DNA from: Streptomyces asoensis
GTDB lineage: Bacteria; Actinomycetota; Actinomycetes; Streptomycetales; Streptomycetaceae
Reading direction: 5' to 3'
Assembly (NCBI RefSeq): GCF_016860545.1
Contig: NZ_BNEB01000005.1
Location: 558,001 to 622,000, forward strand
DNA length: 64,000 nucleotides
The notes under the pieces: model-generated
Seen by the model: the letters and a program-made list of their open reading frames with translations, nothing else
Told to the model about the DNA's origin: nothing
The model's database searches: none
Part shown: positions 1 through 9,024 of the stretch, one piece after another
How positions within the stretch are numbered: position 1 is the stretch's first letter
How the letters are laid out: every line of letters begins with the position of its first letter
Program-made: the position numbers and the translations under genes

Positions 1-555
1 GAAGTGACCGGTCTGGAGGCCTCCGGAGACGAGGGAGTGGAAGACGACGGCGCCGAGGATGCCGCCGACGGGGTCGATCAGCGAGCCCTCCCACATCAGG
101 ATCCGCCGTACCCGGTCGGACGGCCGGACATGCTCCAGGAGCGGCCCGACGACGGTCGGTCCCGACACCACGAGAACCATGCCGATCATGCTGGCGACGG
201 CCGCCGGGACCCCGAACAGGGAGGGCGCCACCAGCAGGACGGTTCCCCAGGTGAGCAGCACGCCGAGCACCATGAGCCGCACGACGACGTTGCGCGTCCC
301 GCCCTTGAGGTGGCGCAGGTCCAGGCCCAGTCCCGCGTCGTAGAGGATGATCGCCACCGCGACCGACACCAGGGGGGAGAAGGCCGGGCCCAGCAGTTCG
401 TCCGGGTCGACGCTGTCGGTGAGGGCGCCGGCGGCGAACCCGGCCGGGAGCAGCACGATCAGGGCCGGGATCCGCAGCCGCCCGGCGAGGATCTGGGAAC
501 CGACGGCGAGGGCGAAGGTCAGGCCGATGCCCAGCAGGATCGAGTCCTCGCTCAC
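1..555 (-). CDS. Cation:proton antiporter (CPA1/NhaP-like), 3' end outside window
   Basis: Membrane antiporter expected to exchange Na+ or K+ for H+. Only the first 185 codons are visible; the gene runs off the left edge. The GTG start at 555 (VSEDSILLGIGL) follows a GAGGAGG ribosome site 10 nt upstream. The visible protein is a series of hydrophobic helices with family-typical stretches: an early amphipathic segment (AGRLRIPALIVLLPAGF), a helix with YDAGLGLDLRHLKGG, and GMVLVVSGPTVVGPLLEH, which corresponds to the discontinuous transport helix of NhaP/KefB-type exchangers. It lies 50 bp downstream of cydB on the same strand, so it may be the last gene of the bd-oxidase unit and help manage proton-motive force. 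Ion specificity cannot be judged from this part. Confidence 0.85.
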   Translation of the reverse strand, partial: MSEDSILLGIGLTFALAVGSQILAGRLRIPALIVLLPAGFAAGALTDSVDPDELLGPAFSPLVSVAVAIILYDAGLGLDLRHLKGGTRNVVVRLMVLGVLLTWGTVLLVAPSLFGVPAAVASMIGMVLVVSGPTVVGPLLEHVRPSDRVRRILMWEGSLIDPVGGILGAVVFHSLVSGGLQTGHF

Positions 556-605
556 GGCGCGCTCACCTCCTCGCGCGGGCCCGGCCCTGCGGGCACGTCA
601 CGGGG

Positions 606-1646
606 TCAGCCCTGGTCACCGGCGCCGCTGCGCCGCAGGTCGGCGTCGGTCAGGCTCTCGAGTTCGCCGTGGGTGTCGAGCCAGTACAGGAAGGCGACCG
701 CGGGCACGACGAGGACCAGGGCGACGAGCGTGACGATCCCCAGCCAGCGCAGCGAGGTGTCCGCGCCGGCGCCCTCGGCGACCGTCAGCGAGGTCGGCAC
801 CAGATACGGGCGCTGCGCCAGACCCCAGGCGATCACCGCCGACGCGACGACGCCCACCGCGGCCACGCGTGACCAGGCGCCGGACGGACGGGTCAGCAGC
901 CACACGGTGGCCGCCGTGGCGAGAGCCGAGACGACGACGAAGACCAGGCCCGCGCCATGGGTGAGCCCGTGCCAGGTGTGCGGCGCGTCGCCGTGGGTGA
1001 CGAAGAGGGTGATCACGGCGAGTACCGCTACGGCCGCCAGGGCGCCGAGGGCGCGGCGCCGGAAGTAGCCGTCGAGCTGCGGCTCGGCGAAGCGGCGGGC
1101 GTCCGCGGAGAGGAAGACGGCGCCGAGGGAGGCGGTGGCGGCGACGGCGAGGAGGCCGAACAGCACCGAGGTGGGGTTGGCCCAGGCGTCGGTCGAGGCC
1201 CGGGTGGCCGCCGTGACCCGGCCCGAGGCCACTCCCCCGGCCGCGGCGCCGAGGAAGAACGGCGTGAGCAGGGAGGCGACGGCGAAGACGGCGCCGTACA
1301 GCCGTCGGCCGGCCAGCCGGCGCGCCGGTTTGCGCAGGGCGAAGCCGGCGCCGCGCAGGACGGTGCCGACCGCGGCCAGCGCCAGGGGCAGCCACATCGC
1401 CGTGAACACCCGCTGGAAGAAGACGGGGAAGCCCGTCCACATGATGACCAGGACGAAGATCAGCCAGACGTTGTTGACCTCCCACACCGGCGCCATCGCG
1501 TGGTCGATCAGCCGGCGGGGGCGTCGGCCGCGTTCGGCTCCGCCCGCGGTCAGGTCCCAGAAGCCGGCCCCGTAGTCGGTGCCGCCCGCGCAGGCGTAGG
1601 CGGCGATCGCGAGCAGCAGCACGACGGCCATGACGTCGGCGATCAC
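606..1646 (-). CDS. cydB: Cytochrome bd ubiquinol oxidase subunit II
   Basis: 346-aa integral membrane partner of CydA in the bd-type terminal oxidase, which reduces O2 to water with electrons from quinol. The sequence begins VIADVMAVVLLLAIAAYACAG and continues GGTDYGAGFWDLTAGG, then WEVNNVWLIFVLVIMWTGFP, all characteristic of subunit II, with about eight hydrophobic helices. The GTG start at 1646 overlaps the cydA stop in a GTGA, so translation is coupled. An open frame extends further upstream but is antisense-like, Arg-rich sequence inside cydA, so that longer start is rejected. No CydCD assembly exporter is visible in this window. Confidence 0.93.
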   Translation of the reverse strand: MIADVMAVVLLLAIAAYACAGGTDYGAGFWDLTAGGAERGRRPRRLIDHAMAPVWEVNNVWLIFVLVIMWTGFPVFFQRVFTAMWLPLALAAVGTVLRGAGFALRKPARRLAGRRLYGAVFAVASLLTPFFLGAAAGGVASGRVTAATRASTDAWANPTSVLFGLLAVAATASLGAVFLSADARRFAEPQLDGYFRRRALGALAAVAVLAVITLFVTHGDAPHTWHGLTHGAGLVFVVVSALATAATVWLLTRPSGAWSRVAAVGVVASAVIAWGLAQRPYLVPTSLTVAEGAGADTSLRWLGIVTLVALVLVVPAVAFLYWLDTHGELESLTDADLRRSGAGDQG

Positions 1647-3115
1647 GGGCGGCTCCCCGTCGGGGGTGCGGACCCGCCGCCGGCGGGCGTCGCGTCCGCG
1701 GGCACCGTGGAGCGCGGACCGTAGGGGGTGTCCGTCTCGGGGGCCGGCGGCCGGGGGCCGCCCCCGGCGTCGTCGAGCCGCCAGCGGGTCCGCATCCTCA
1801 GCAGTACCGCGAGGAACGAGCCGAACACGAAGACGTAGACCACGACGACCAGCGCGAACGTGGTCCACAGGCTGCCGGCGCGCGTCGACGTCACCGCTTC
1901 GGCGACCCGCATGTTCTGGTACACGATCCACGGCTGACGGCCGACCTCGGTGGTGATCCACCCGCATTCGACGGCGGCGACGGAGGCGACGCCCGCCACG
2001 GCGGCGCACCGGTAGAACCAGGGGGTGCGGGGCAGTCTGCGGCGGCGCAGCCAGATCAGCGCGTACCACAGGGCGAGCAGCGCGAGCCCGGATCCGATGC
2101 CGACCATGATGTCGAAGGTCCAGTGGGCGATGGTGGCCTGGGTCGGGGTCGGCCGGTCACCGGCCGGGACGGAGGTCAGCCCGGTCACCTCGGTGTCCGT
2201 GTGGAAGCCCGCGAGCACGGAGTCGAGCTGCGGGATCCGGATGCCGCCGGAGATGCTGCCGTCCGGATGCAGACGCCCGAAGAGGTATTCCGGGACATGG
2301 GTGTCGGTCTTCCAGACGATCTCCATGGCGGCGAACTTGACCGGCTGCTTCTGGAAGACCTGCCGGGCGATCGAGTCGCCCAGCATGAACTGCACGGGCG
2401 TGAACACCGCGGCGAGCGTGAAGGGCACGGTGAAGCCGAGCCGGTGGTAGCGGTCGCGGCGGCCGCGCAGCATGCCGACGGCGTACACACCGGCCGTGAC
2501 ATAGCCGGCCGTCACCAGCATCGCCACGACGAAGTGCCAGTACTGCGGTCCGAACATCGGAGTGAAGACGGCTTTCCAGATGTCCACGTCGACGGGGTTG
2601 CCGGCCTGGTCGAGGGTGAATCCGCGGGGGGTGTTCATCCAGGAGTTGGCGGCCAGGATGCCGAAGGCCCCGAGCAGGGCGGCGGCGGGCAGGGGCAGCC
2701 CGAGCAGGAAGTGCGTGCGGGCCGGCAGTCTGCGCCAGCCGTACAGGTAGATGGCGATGAGGACGGCCTCCAGGAAGAAGGCCCAGGCCTCGACACCGAA
2801 CCCGATACCGAAGACGTCGCCCCACCGGCCCATCATGCCGGGCCACAGCAACCCGAACTCGAAGGAGAGCACGGTGCCGGTGACGACGCCGATGGCGAAC
2901 TGGACCGCCATGACGGCCGACCACCGGCGCGCCAGCAGCAGGGCGGTCGGATCGCCGCGGCGCAGGCCGTAGCCGTGCATGATCAGGGTGATCAGCGGCA
3001 GGGCCACGCCCAGCGGAACCAGGATGATGTGGGAGGCGAGCGTGAAGGCCATCATCGATCGGGCCGGAAGCAGCTGTGCGGGGGCGTCCGCCAGGACGAG
3101 GGCAGCGGTGTGCAT
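1643..3115 (-). CDS. cydA: Cytochrome bd-type ubiquinol oxidase subunit I
   Basis: 490-aa heme-bearing subunit of the bd oxidase. ATG at 3115 follows a GGAGAG site. Visible motifs: an N-terminal helix with a conserved His (FTLASHIILVPLGV), FGVEAWAFFLEAVLIAIYLYGWRR, a helix containing WHFVVAMLVTAGY, and GWITTEVGRQPWIVYQNMR, whose GRQPW is a hallmark of the family. The periplasmic quinol (Q) loop is short and the N-terminus reads like the actinobacterial/CIO-like subgroup rather than E. coli CydA, so cyanide resistance or atypical heme content is possible but not shown. It sits 35 bp downstream of an SDR gene and is coupled to cydB. Confidence 0.94.
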   Translation of the reverse strand: MHTAALVLADAPAQLLPARSMMAFTLASHIILVPLGVALPLITLIMHGYGLRRGDPTALLLARRWSAVMAVQFAIGVVTGTVLSFEFGLLWPGMMGRWGDVFGIGFGVEAWAFFLEAVLIAIYLYGWRRLPARTHFLLGLPLPAAALLGAFGILAANSWMNTPRGFTLDQAGNPVDVDIWKAVFTPMFGPQYWHFVVAMLVTAGYVTAGVYAVGMLRGRRDRYHRLGFTVPFTLAAVFTPVQFMLGDSIARQVFQKQPVKFAAMEIVWKTDTHVPEYLFGRLHPDGSISGGIRIPQLDSVLAGFHTDTEVTGLTSVPAGDRPTPTQATIAHWTFDIMVGIGSGLALLALWYALIWLRRRRLPRTPWFYRCAAVAGVASVAAVECGWITTEVGRQPWIVYQNMRVAEAVTSTRAGSLWTTFALVVVVYVFVFGSFLAVLLRMRTRWRLDDAGGGPRPPAPETDTPYGPRSTVPADATPAGGGSAPPTGSRP

Positions 3116-3150
3116 AGGTCTCTCCAGGGAGGCCGGAGCGAGGGAGTGCG

Positions 3151-3990
3151 TCAGCCGCCGGTGGCGAAGCCCGGGAAGAGCGTCATCCCTCCGTCCACGT
3201 AGAGGGTCGTGCCCACGACGTAGTCCATGAGGTCGGAGGCCAGGCCCACGGCCGCGTGGGCGATGTCCTGCGGGTCGCCGACGCGGTCGTAGGGGATGAG
3301 CCGCAGCAGGTCCTTCTCCGCGTCCGGGGTGTCCCAGGCGTCGCGGTTGATGGGCGTCCTGATGGCGCCCGGCGCGATCGCGTTGACCCGGATCTTCTTC
3401 GGGGCGAGCTCCTGGGCCAGCGTCTCCATCATCATCTGCACGCCGCCTTTGGAGGCCGCGTAGTTGACGTGCCCGGCCCACGGGATGATCTGGTGCACCG
3501 AGCTCATGCAGATGATCTTCCCGGCGGCGCTGGAGACCTCCGGCACGACGCCCCGCCGCAGGAACTCCTTCGTCGCCTCACGGGCGCACAGGAACTGCCC
3601 GGTGAGGTTGACGTCCAGCACCTTCTGCCACTGGGCGAGGGACATCTCGGGGAACGCGGCGTCGCGCTGCATGCCGGCGTTGGCGACCAGGATGTCGATG
3701 GTGCCGAATTCCTCGACCATCCGCTCCGTCATGGCGACGACCTGGTCCTCGTTCGAGACGTCGGCCTCGTAGGCCGCCGCCCGCACACCGAACGCCGTGA
3801 TCTCCTCGACCACCTTGTCGGCTTCCTCCCGCCCGGCCACGTAGTTCACGACCACGTCGGCCCCGGCCCTTCCGAGGGCGACGGCCGTCGCCCGGCCGAT
3901 CCCGGAGTTCGCGCCGGTGACCAGGGCCTTCTGACCCTTGAGCAGGTGCGCGGGAATCACATTGCGGGGTACGCCCTGGGTGGCACTCAC
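3151..3990 (-). CDS. SDR family oxidoreductase (glucose 1-dehydrogenase-like)
   Basis: 279-aa classical short-chain dehydrogenase. The Rossmann motif TGANSGIGRA lies near residue 27, followed by NAG (VANAGMQRD), the catalytic Ser (ICMSSVHQI), a YxxxK pair in NYAASKGG, and a C-terminal DGG (YVDGGMTLFPGF). This pattern is usual for proteins annotated as glucose 1-dehydrogenase, but the substrate is not certain. The start is taken as GTG 3990 because GGAGGAG lies 9 nt upstream; a longer in-frame GTG at 4008 has no good ribosome site. Neighbours are a GMC oxidoreductase upstream and cydA 35 bp downstream, so it may supply reducing equivalents to the bd oxidase indirectly (inference). Confidence 0.88.
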   Translation of the reverse strand: MSATQGVPRNVIPAHLLKGQKALVTGANSGIGRATAVALGRAGADVVVNYVAGREEADKVVEEITAFGVRAAAYEADVSNEDQVVAMTERMVEEFGTIDILVANAGMQRDAAFPEMSLAQWQKVLDVNLTGQFLCAREATKEFLRRGVVPEVSSAAGKIICMSSVHQIIPWAGHVNYAASKGGVQMMMETLAQELAPKKIRVNAIAPGAIRTPINRDAWDTPDAEKDLLRLIPYDRVGDPQDIAHAAVGLASDLMDYVVGTTLYVDGGMTLFPGFATGG

Positions 3991-4133
3991 GTCGACCTTC
4001 TCCTCCACTGCCTGACCCTGCCGGTTCAGGCGTCACACAACCACCGGGGGCGGGCCGGGGCGCGTCGGCGGGAGCCGCGTTGCGCCGATCGGCTGGAGAT
4101 TTCGTCCGGGGGAAGGGCGGGGAGGCCGCCGGG

Positions 4134-5714
4134 TCAGCCGAGCCGCTCCAGGAGGCGGTCGCCCACGCGGAGGGCGTTCGCGATGGCCGTCAGGGACGGG
4201 TTGACCGCGCCGATGCTCGGGAAGAAGCTCGTGTCGACGACGTACAGGTTGTCCAGGTCGTGGGCCTTGCAGTCGACGTCCAGGGCCGAGCTCGCCGGAT
4301 CGGTGCCGAAGCGGACCGTCCCGGCCTGGTGCGCGGTGGCGCCGATGGGCATGCCCTTGTGCAGGTAGATGCTGTGGGACAGCAGCCGGTGCTCGTGCAT
4401 GCCGAGGTGGCCGAGCAGGTGCTGGAGCTTGTACCGCAGGCGTTCGAGTCCGGCGACGTTGTTGTCCTCGTCGAGCGTCAGCCGGATGCGCCCGTCGCCT
4501 TCGAGGGTGACCCGGTTGTCGGGACGCGGCAGGTCCTCCCCGCACAGCCAGAAGTCGACGGCGTGGTGGGCGAGGACCTCGAAGGGCATGTCCGGGCTCA
4601 CCGCTCCCGCCCAGCGCGGTGCCTCGCCGTGGATCTGCTCGGCGTCCGACTTGCCGAGCATCTGGATGCCGCCGAGGGGGTAGTCCCAGTCGTCCGCGCC
4701 CAGGTACCAGTCGTGCAGGGCGAGCGTCTTCTGGAACCGGGTGTCGTTGGGCTCCTTCGAGACGGCCATCAGCGCGAGGTTGTTGTGCCGCATGTAGTGG
4801 CGGCCGACGCAGCCGGAGCTGTTGGCGAGGCCGTCGGGGTGCCGGTCGTTCGCCGAAGCGAGCAGCAGGGCCGCGGAGTTGACGGCACCGCAGGCCACGA
4901 CCACGACGTCCGCGGCGAAGCGGGCCTCCTGGTCGTCGGGGAGCCGGACGACGACCGCGGTGACGTCACGTCCGGTGGGGCCGGTCTCCAGCCGGGTCAC
5001 GCGGGCGTGGGTGATCATGTCGACGTTGGTGTGCTCGAGGGCCGGTTCCACGCAGATGACCTGCGCGTCGGACTTGGCGCGCACCAGACAGGGGAAGCCG
5101 TCGACGCGGTCGCAGCGGATGCAGGCGCTGCCGTGGGTGGCCCGTCCGTTCGCGTCCTGGGTGAGGTCGACCCCGATGGGCAGGTGGAAGGGGTGCAGGC
5201 CCTGCTTCTCCAGATCGTCGCTCAACTGCTGGATACGCGGCTCGTGTTCGACGGGCGGATGGGCGTACTGGGCGCTGCACGGGCCTTCGCCGGGGTCCTC
5301 GCCGTGCCGGCCGTGCACCCGGTAGAGGTGCTCGGCCTGGGTGTAGTAGGGCTCCAACTCGTCGTAGCCGATGGGCCAGGCCGGGGAGACGCCGTCGTGG
5401 TGGCGCAGTTCCCCGAAGTCCTCGGGCCGCAGCCGGAAGAGGGCGGCGCCGTAGAACTTGGTGTTGCCGCCGACGTAGTAGTTGACCTCCGGCGGGAACT
5501 CCTTGCCGTGCCGGTCGAGCCAGAACTCCGGTGCGCGGTACTTGCCCTTGACGAACACGGCGGTGGAGTCCCAGTTGTCGCGTTCGCGTGGCAGGTAGCC
5601 GCCGCGTTCGAGGATGAGGATCCGTTTGCCCGAGGGGGCCAGCCGGTGGGCGAGCGTGCCGCCTCCGGCGCCGGTCCCGATGATGACGACGTCGTACCGG
5701 GGGGTGTCGCTCAT
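4134..5714 (-). CDS. GMC-family FAD-dependent oxidoreductase
   Basis: 526-aa flavoprotein oxidising an alcohol or sugar hydroxyl. The N-terminus carries the dinucleotide fold (YDVVIIGTGAGGGTLAHRLA) and the GMC signature region around VGGNTKFYGAALFRLRPEDF. The C-terminal substrate domain has the likely active-site His (GATAHQAGTVRFG) and the conserved GAVNPSLTAIANALR. A Cys cluster, CIRCDRVDGFPC, resembles that of membrane-linked GMC dehydrogenases such as gluconate/sorbitol dehydrogenases, so electrons could go to quinone rather than O2. ATG 5714 (GGACGG 8 nt upstream) is preferred over GTG 5723. No TAT or Sec signal and no adjacent cytochrome c subunit is visible. Confidence 0.88.
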   Translation of the reverse strand: MSDTPRYDVVIIGTGAGGGTLAHRLAPSGKRILILERGGYLPRERDNWDSTAVFVKGKYRAPEFWLDRHGKEFPPEVNYYVGGNTKFYGAALFRLRPEDFGELRHHDGVSPAWPIGYDELEPYYTQAEHLYRVHGRHGEDPGEGPCSAQYAHPPVEHEPRIQQLSDDLEKQGLHPFHLPIGVDLTQDANGRATHGSACIRCDRVDGFPCLVRAKSDAQVICVEPALEHTNVDMITHARVTRLETGPTGRDVTAVVVRLPDDQEARFAADVVVVACGAVNSAALLLASANDRHPDGLANSSGCVGRHYMRHNNLALMAVSKEPNDTRFQKTLALHDWYLGADDWDYPLGGIQMLGKSDAEQIHGEAPRWAGAVSPDMPFEVLAHHAVDFWLCGEDLPRPDNRVTLEGDGRIRLTLDEDNNVAGLERLRYKLQHLLGHLGMHEHRLLSHSIYLHKGMPIGATAHQAGTVRFGTDPASSALDVDCKAHDLDNLYVVDTSFFPSIGAVNPSLTAIANALRVGDRLLERLG

Positions 5715-5840
5715 GGCGGCCACCGTCCTTGCCTGTGCGGTATCCGCTGGTGCCGGGACCCGCGTCCGGATCCGTTCCGCCCCTTTTCGAACGTATACGC
5801 CCCGTCCGTGCGCGGCACCTGGAACCGTCCGCGGGACGGG

Positions 5841-6809
5841 TCACAGCACGGCGATGGGATTCACCGGGGAGCCGGTGGCCGCCGGCAGGCGCAGCGGCGC
5901 GACCACGCACAGGAAGTGCCGGCGGCCGAGCCGCTCGCACTCCGACGCGAGCGGGTCGAGGTCCAGGTAGTCCAGGAGGTGCATCCCCAGGGCGTTCACG
6001 GCCAGGACGTGTACGGGGAAGGGCACTTCGGCGACCGCGGACGGCGCGGCGTCGTTGTTGCCGTCCGAGCCCAGTACGGCCACCCGGCGCTCGGCGAGGA
6101 GCTCCACCGCCGCCGGGTGCAGGCCGGCCCGTGCGCGTGCCGTGTCCCAGGCGCCGAGGCTGCGGCGGCGCAGGCGGTGGCCGACCCGCACGAACAGCAG
6201 GTCGCCGGGGCCGGCCCGGACGTGCTGGGCCGTCTCGGCCGCCACCAGGTCGGCGGCGGTCACCTGGTCGCCGGGTTCGAGCCACGGCACACCGCGCAGC
6301 CGGGGGACGTCCAGCAGGACCCCGCGTCCGACGATGCCGTCCTTGACGAGGTCCAGGGTCAGGGCGCCCGCGCCGTCCGGCGTCACGGTGTTAGCCGGGA
6401 CACCGCCGTAGAGTTCCCCGTCGAACATGACGTGGCACAGGGCGTCGAGGTGGCTGTCGACGTCGCCGTGGACGTTCATGGCGAAGCGGTCGCGGGCGAA
6501 GTGCAGCCCCGGGGCGTCGGCCTCGCCGGGCCCGGGTGCGGTGATGCGGTGCGAGGCGGGTTGCGCGTTGTCGGGGGCGCTCTCCGTCTGCACGGGAGCT
6601 GCCAGCGAGACGGTGCGGCCCTCCCGGACCCCGGCGGCGGCCGCGACCACCCGCTCGGGGGTGAGGTGGCGCAGTGCCCCCGGCCGGTCGCCGGGGCCGG
6701 GCGGACCCTGCTCGCGCAGGCGGTCGTAGAAGGACCGGAAGTCCGCCTCCGACAGGGCGGGCGGCACCCCGTGCGGCGGCACGGGCGGTGGCTGCCGGCG
6801 CCTGGTCAC
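5841..6809 (-). CDS. Cyclase family protein (kynurenine formamidase-like metal hydrolase)
   Basis: 322-aa protein of the Cyclase fold (PF04199), mostly amide or lactone hydrolases using a divalent metal. The metal-binding signature appears as NVHGDVDSHLDALCHVMFDG, with His/Asp residues placed as in HxGTHxDxPxH but with the more divergent spelling common in large actinobacterial members. Further family sequence: LLDVPRLRGVPWLEPGDQV and LGSDGNNDAAPS. GTG 6809 is preceded by GGAGGAT at 6 nt. The start overlaps the stop of a possible 30-codon upstream ORF (6806-6898). The substrate is unknown; position upstream of GMC and SDR genes suggests one catabolic unit. Confidence 0.85.
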   Translation of the reverse strand: MTRRRQPPPVPPHGVPPALSEADFRSFYDRLREQGPPGPGDRPGALRHLTPERVVAAAAGVREGRTVSLAAPVQTESAPDNAQPASHRITAPGPGEADAPGLHFARDRFAMNVHGDVDSHLDALCHVMFDGELYGGVPANTVTPDGAGALTLDLVKDGIVGRGVLLDVPRLRGVPWLEPGDQVTAADLVAAETAQHVRAGPGDLLFVRVGHRLRRRSLGAWDTARARAGLHPAAVELLAERRVAVLGSDGNNDAAPSAVAEVPFPVHVLAVNALGMHLLDYLDLDPLASECERLGRRHFLCVVAPLRLPAATGSPVNPIAVL

Positions 6810-6898
6810 GAGGATCCTCCGGCGGGGCGGGCGTCGGGCACCCGTCCGGCGGGCCGGCCCACGGGACGCCGCTCGGTCGCGTTCGTACGGCCCGTCAC
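6806..6898 (-). CDS. Possible 30-aa leader ORF upstream of the cyclase gene
   Basis: Short reading frame VTGRTNATERRPVGRP... ending in a TGA that overlaps the GTG start of the cyclase gene (GTGA). An AGGGAG ribosome-site match lies 5 nt before its own GTG at 6898. It is rich in Arg, Pro and Gly and resembles nothing I know. It could be a translationally coupled leader peptide or chance in GC-rich DNA. Together with 6899-7152, it fills the divergent region before the PAS-PP2C gene, where I saw no clear promoter. Confidence 0.3.
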   Translation of the reverse strand: MTGRTNATERRPVGRPAGRVPDARPAGGSS

Positions 6899-7152
6899 AG
6901 AAGCTCCCTCTCGTCCGGGCGGGGCGGTGGTCCCACTGTCCGCCTCCCCCGGGCGTCGCGCATCCGGGGCCGCCCGGCACCGGACGGGGCCGGGTACCGG
7001 CCGTTTCCCGGGCGGACCGGCGGCGGCCGCGCTCGCGTCCGCGCGGCGGGGAACGGGTGGGTTCCGGCCATCCGGTTTCCGGGCCGCGCCGCGATCTCCC
7101 TTCTATCGTGGAACGGCACAGTGACGCTCGGCACCGGGACAGGCGGCAGGAC

Positions 7153-8382
7153 ATGAGAAAACCGCGGATCGACTATGTGGCGGTCTTCCGAGCCCTGCCC
7201 GGCATGGTGGCACTCCTGACCCCCGATCTGGTGTACGCCGACGCCAACGACGACTTCCTGCGGCTGGCCGGACGGACCCGGGAGCAGTTGCTGGGCCGGT
7301 ACATCTTCGACGTGTTCCCCGAGAACCCGAACGATCCGGCCGCGGCCGGCATGCGCGAGACGCGGGAGTCGATGCTGCGGGTGGTGGCCACCGGCGAGCG
7401 CGACACCATGGCGCTGCTGCGCTACGACATCGAGGACCCCCAGCGGCCCGGCGTCTGGCGCGAGCACTACTGGAGCCCGGTGAACGCGCCCGTCCAGGAC
7501 CCCGACGGCCAGGTGGCGCTGGTCGTGCACCGGGTGGAGGAGGTCACCGAACTCATCCACGCCCGCGGCGGCACGAACGGCGGGGCCCGGGCCCGGGTGC
7601 TGGAGGCCGAGCTGTACACCCGGGCCCGCGAGCTCCAGGAGGTCAACGAGCGCCTCCGGCAGGCGCACGCCCACGAACGCGAGGTCGCGCTGGCCCTCCA
7701 GGCGGCGATGCTGCCCGCGCCCGGCCCGACCGGACCGCACGCGGCGGCCGTGCGCTACCGGCCGGCCCTCGGCGCGCTGAACGTGTGCGGCGACTGGTAC
7801 GACCTCGTCGACCTGCCGGGCGACAACCTCGCGGTCGCCGTCGGCGACGTCGTGGGGCACGGACTCGCGGCGGCCTGCGCGATGGGGCAGCTGCGCAGCG
7901 CCCTGAGCGCCGCCTGCCGGGTGGCCGACGGTCCGGCGCAGGCCGTGGAGGCCCTGGGCCTGTACGCCCGCTTCGTGGAGGGGGCCGAGGCCACCACCGT
8001 CGTGACGACGTTCATCGACTGGGACCGTCGCACCATCGCCTACAGCTCGGCCGGGCATCCGCCGCCGGTCCTGGCGCACGCCGACGGCACGGTCACGTTC
8101 CTGGACCGCGCCACCGACCCGCCGCTGGCCGCCCGGCCCGAGCATCTCCCCCGCCCGCAGGCGCACACCCGGTTCACCGAGGGCGATACCCTCGTCCTGT
8201 ACACCGACGGTCTGATCGAGCGCCGCGGCGAGGACATCTACACGGGCCTGGACCGGCTGGCGGAGTCCGTCACCCGCCACCGGCACGCGCCGCCCGAGGC
8301 GCTGGCCGACGCGCTGCTGGGCGACCTCCTGCCCACCATGGGCAGCACCGACGACACCGCCCTGATCGTCCTGCGGCTGTGA
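7153..8382 (+). CDS. PAS domain PP2C-type protein serine/threonine phosphatase
   Basis: 409-aa cytoplasmic signalling phosphatase. Residues ~5-130 form a PAS-like sensor (VYADANDDFLRLAGRTREQL, then the RVEEVTEL end), followed by a coiled linker rich in Glu/Arg/Leu (~150-180) and a SpoIIE/RsbU-type PP2C domain. Metal-binding motifs are visible: CGDWYDLVDLPG, AVGDVVGHGLAAA, SAGHPPPVL, LYTDGLIERRGED and STDDTALIVL. Such proteins usually dephosphorylate anti-anti-sigma factors to activate stress sigma factors (family knowledge). ATG 7153 is chosen; longer in-frame extensions run into the divergent promoter region. No sigma or anti-sigma gene is adjacent. Confidence 0.9.
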   Translation: MRKPRIDYVAVFRALPGMVALLTPDLVYADANDDFLRLAGRTREQLLGRYIFDVFPENPNDPAAAGMRETRESMLRVVATGERDTMALLRYDIEDPQRPGVWREHYWSPVNAPVQDPDGQVALVVHRVEEVTELIHARGGTNGGARARVLEAELYTRARELQEVNERLRQAHAHEREVALALQAAMLPAPGPTGPHAAAVRYRPALGALNVCGDWYDLVDLPGDNLAVAVGDVVGHGLAAACAMGQLRSALSAACRVADGPAQAVEALGLYARFVEGAEATTVVTTFIDWDRRTIAYSSAGHPPPVLAHADGTVTFLDRATDPPLAARPEHLPRPQAHTRFTEGDTLVLYTDGLIERRGEDIYTGLDRLAESVTRHRHAPPEALADALLGDLLPTMGSTDDTALIVLRL

Positions 8383-8397
8383 CCGCGCCGGGACGGG

Positions 8398-8871
8398 TCA
8401 GTCGAAGGGGCGGGCAGGCCCACGGGTGCCGGGGCTGTCGGGCCGTGCCGTGTGGTCGCGGTGGCCGCGGGTGCGGCGGGCTTCCTTCATCTCCGCCTCG
8501 TACAGGTGGCCGCGCCCGTCGGCGAGCTCCCGGACCGCCTCCTGCTCCAGTTCCCGGAAGGCCCGGTAGTACGTGCCGTCGTACGCCTCGACGATCTGGA
8601 AGGTCCAGTGGCCCGGGATGACGTTGCGTCCCAGGATCTCCGTCTCGACGCGTTCGGCCCAGACCGCGTGACCCGCCTCGCGCAGCAGTTCCACCGCGCG
8701 GTCCAGCTCCAGGTCGGCGGTGCCGGTGAGCTGGTGGAACGAGTAGAGGTGCCCGCGGGCCCGCTCGACGGTCTCCAGCGCCTTGGACAGCGAGCCGAGC
8801 GCCTCGACCGTCTTGTCGCCCACGCCCTCGGGGCGGCGGTGCTCCTCGTCCGGACCCTGGCGGTCGGTCAT
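8398..8871 (-). CDS. Conserved hypothetical protein, 157 aa
   Basis: Unrecognised soluble protein of a type I associate with Streptomyces genomes. It is mainly alpha-helical: an N-terminal charged stretch, a helix pair (TVEALGSLSKALETVERARG, LELDRAVELLREAGHAVWAE), then an aromatic-rich core (IPGHWTFQIVEAYDGTYYRA) and a Glu/Arg-rich helix, ending in a low-complexity Pro/Arg tail. No signal peptide, membrane segment or catalytic motif is seen. It is convergent with the PAS-PP2C gene, leaving 15 bp between stops. ATG 8871. Function unknown. Confidence 0.7.
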   Translation of the reverse strand: MTDRQGPDEEHRRPEGVGDKTVEALGSLSKALETVERARGHLYSFHQLTGTADLELDRAVELLREAGHAVWAERVETEILGRNVIPGHWTFQIVEAYDGTYYRAFRELEQEAVRELADGRGHLYEAEMKEARRTRGHRDHTARPDSPGTRGPARPFD

Positions 8872-9024
8872 CGTTCGCCACTCCCTTCGACAGTGATCCC
8901 AGTGATCGGGCGATCCCAGTGACCGGGCCCGGGGCGGGCGGCGCCCCGGCCCTCCCCTCCTGTCCGCAAAAGCTCAGCACAACCCGGGGCCCCGGGCCCG
9001 CCGTGGCATCCGGACGGGCCCCGG

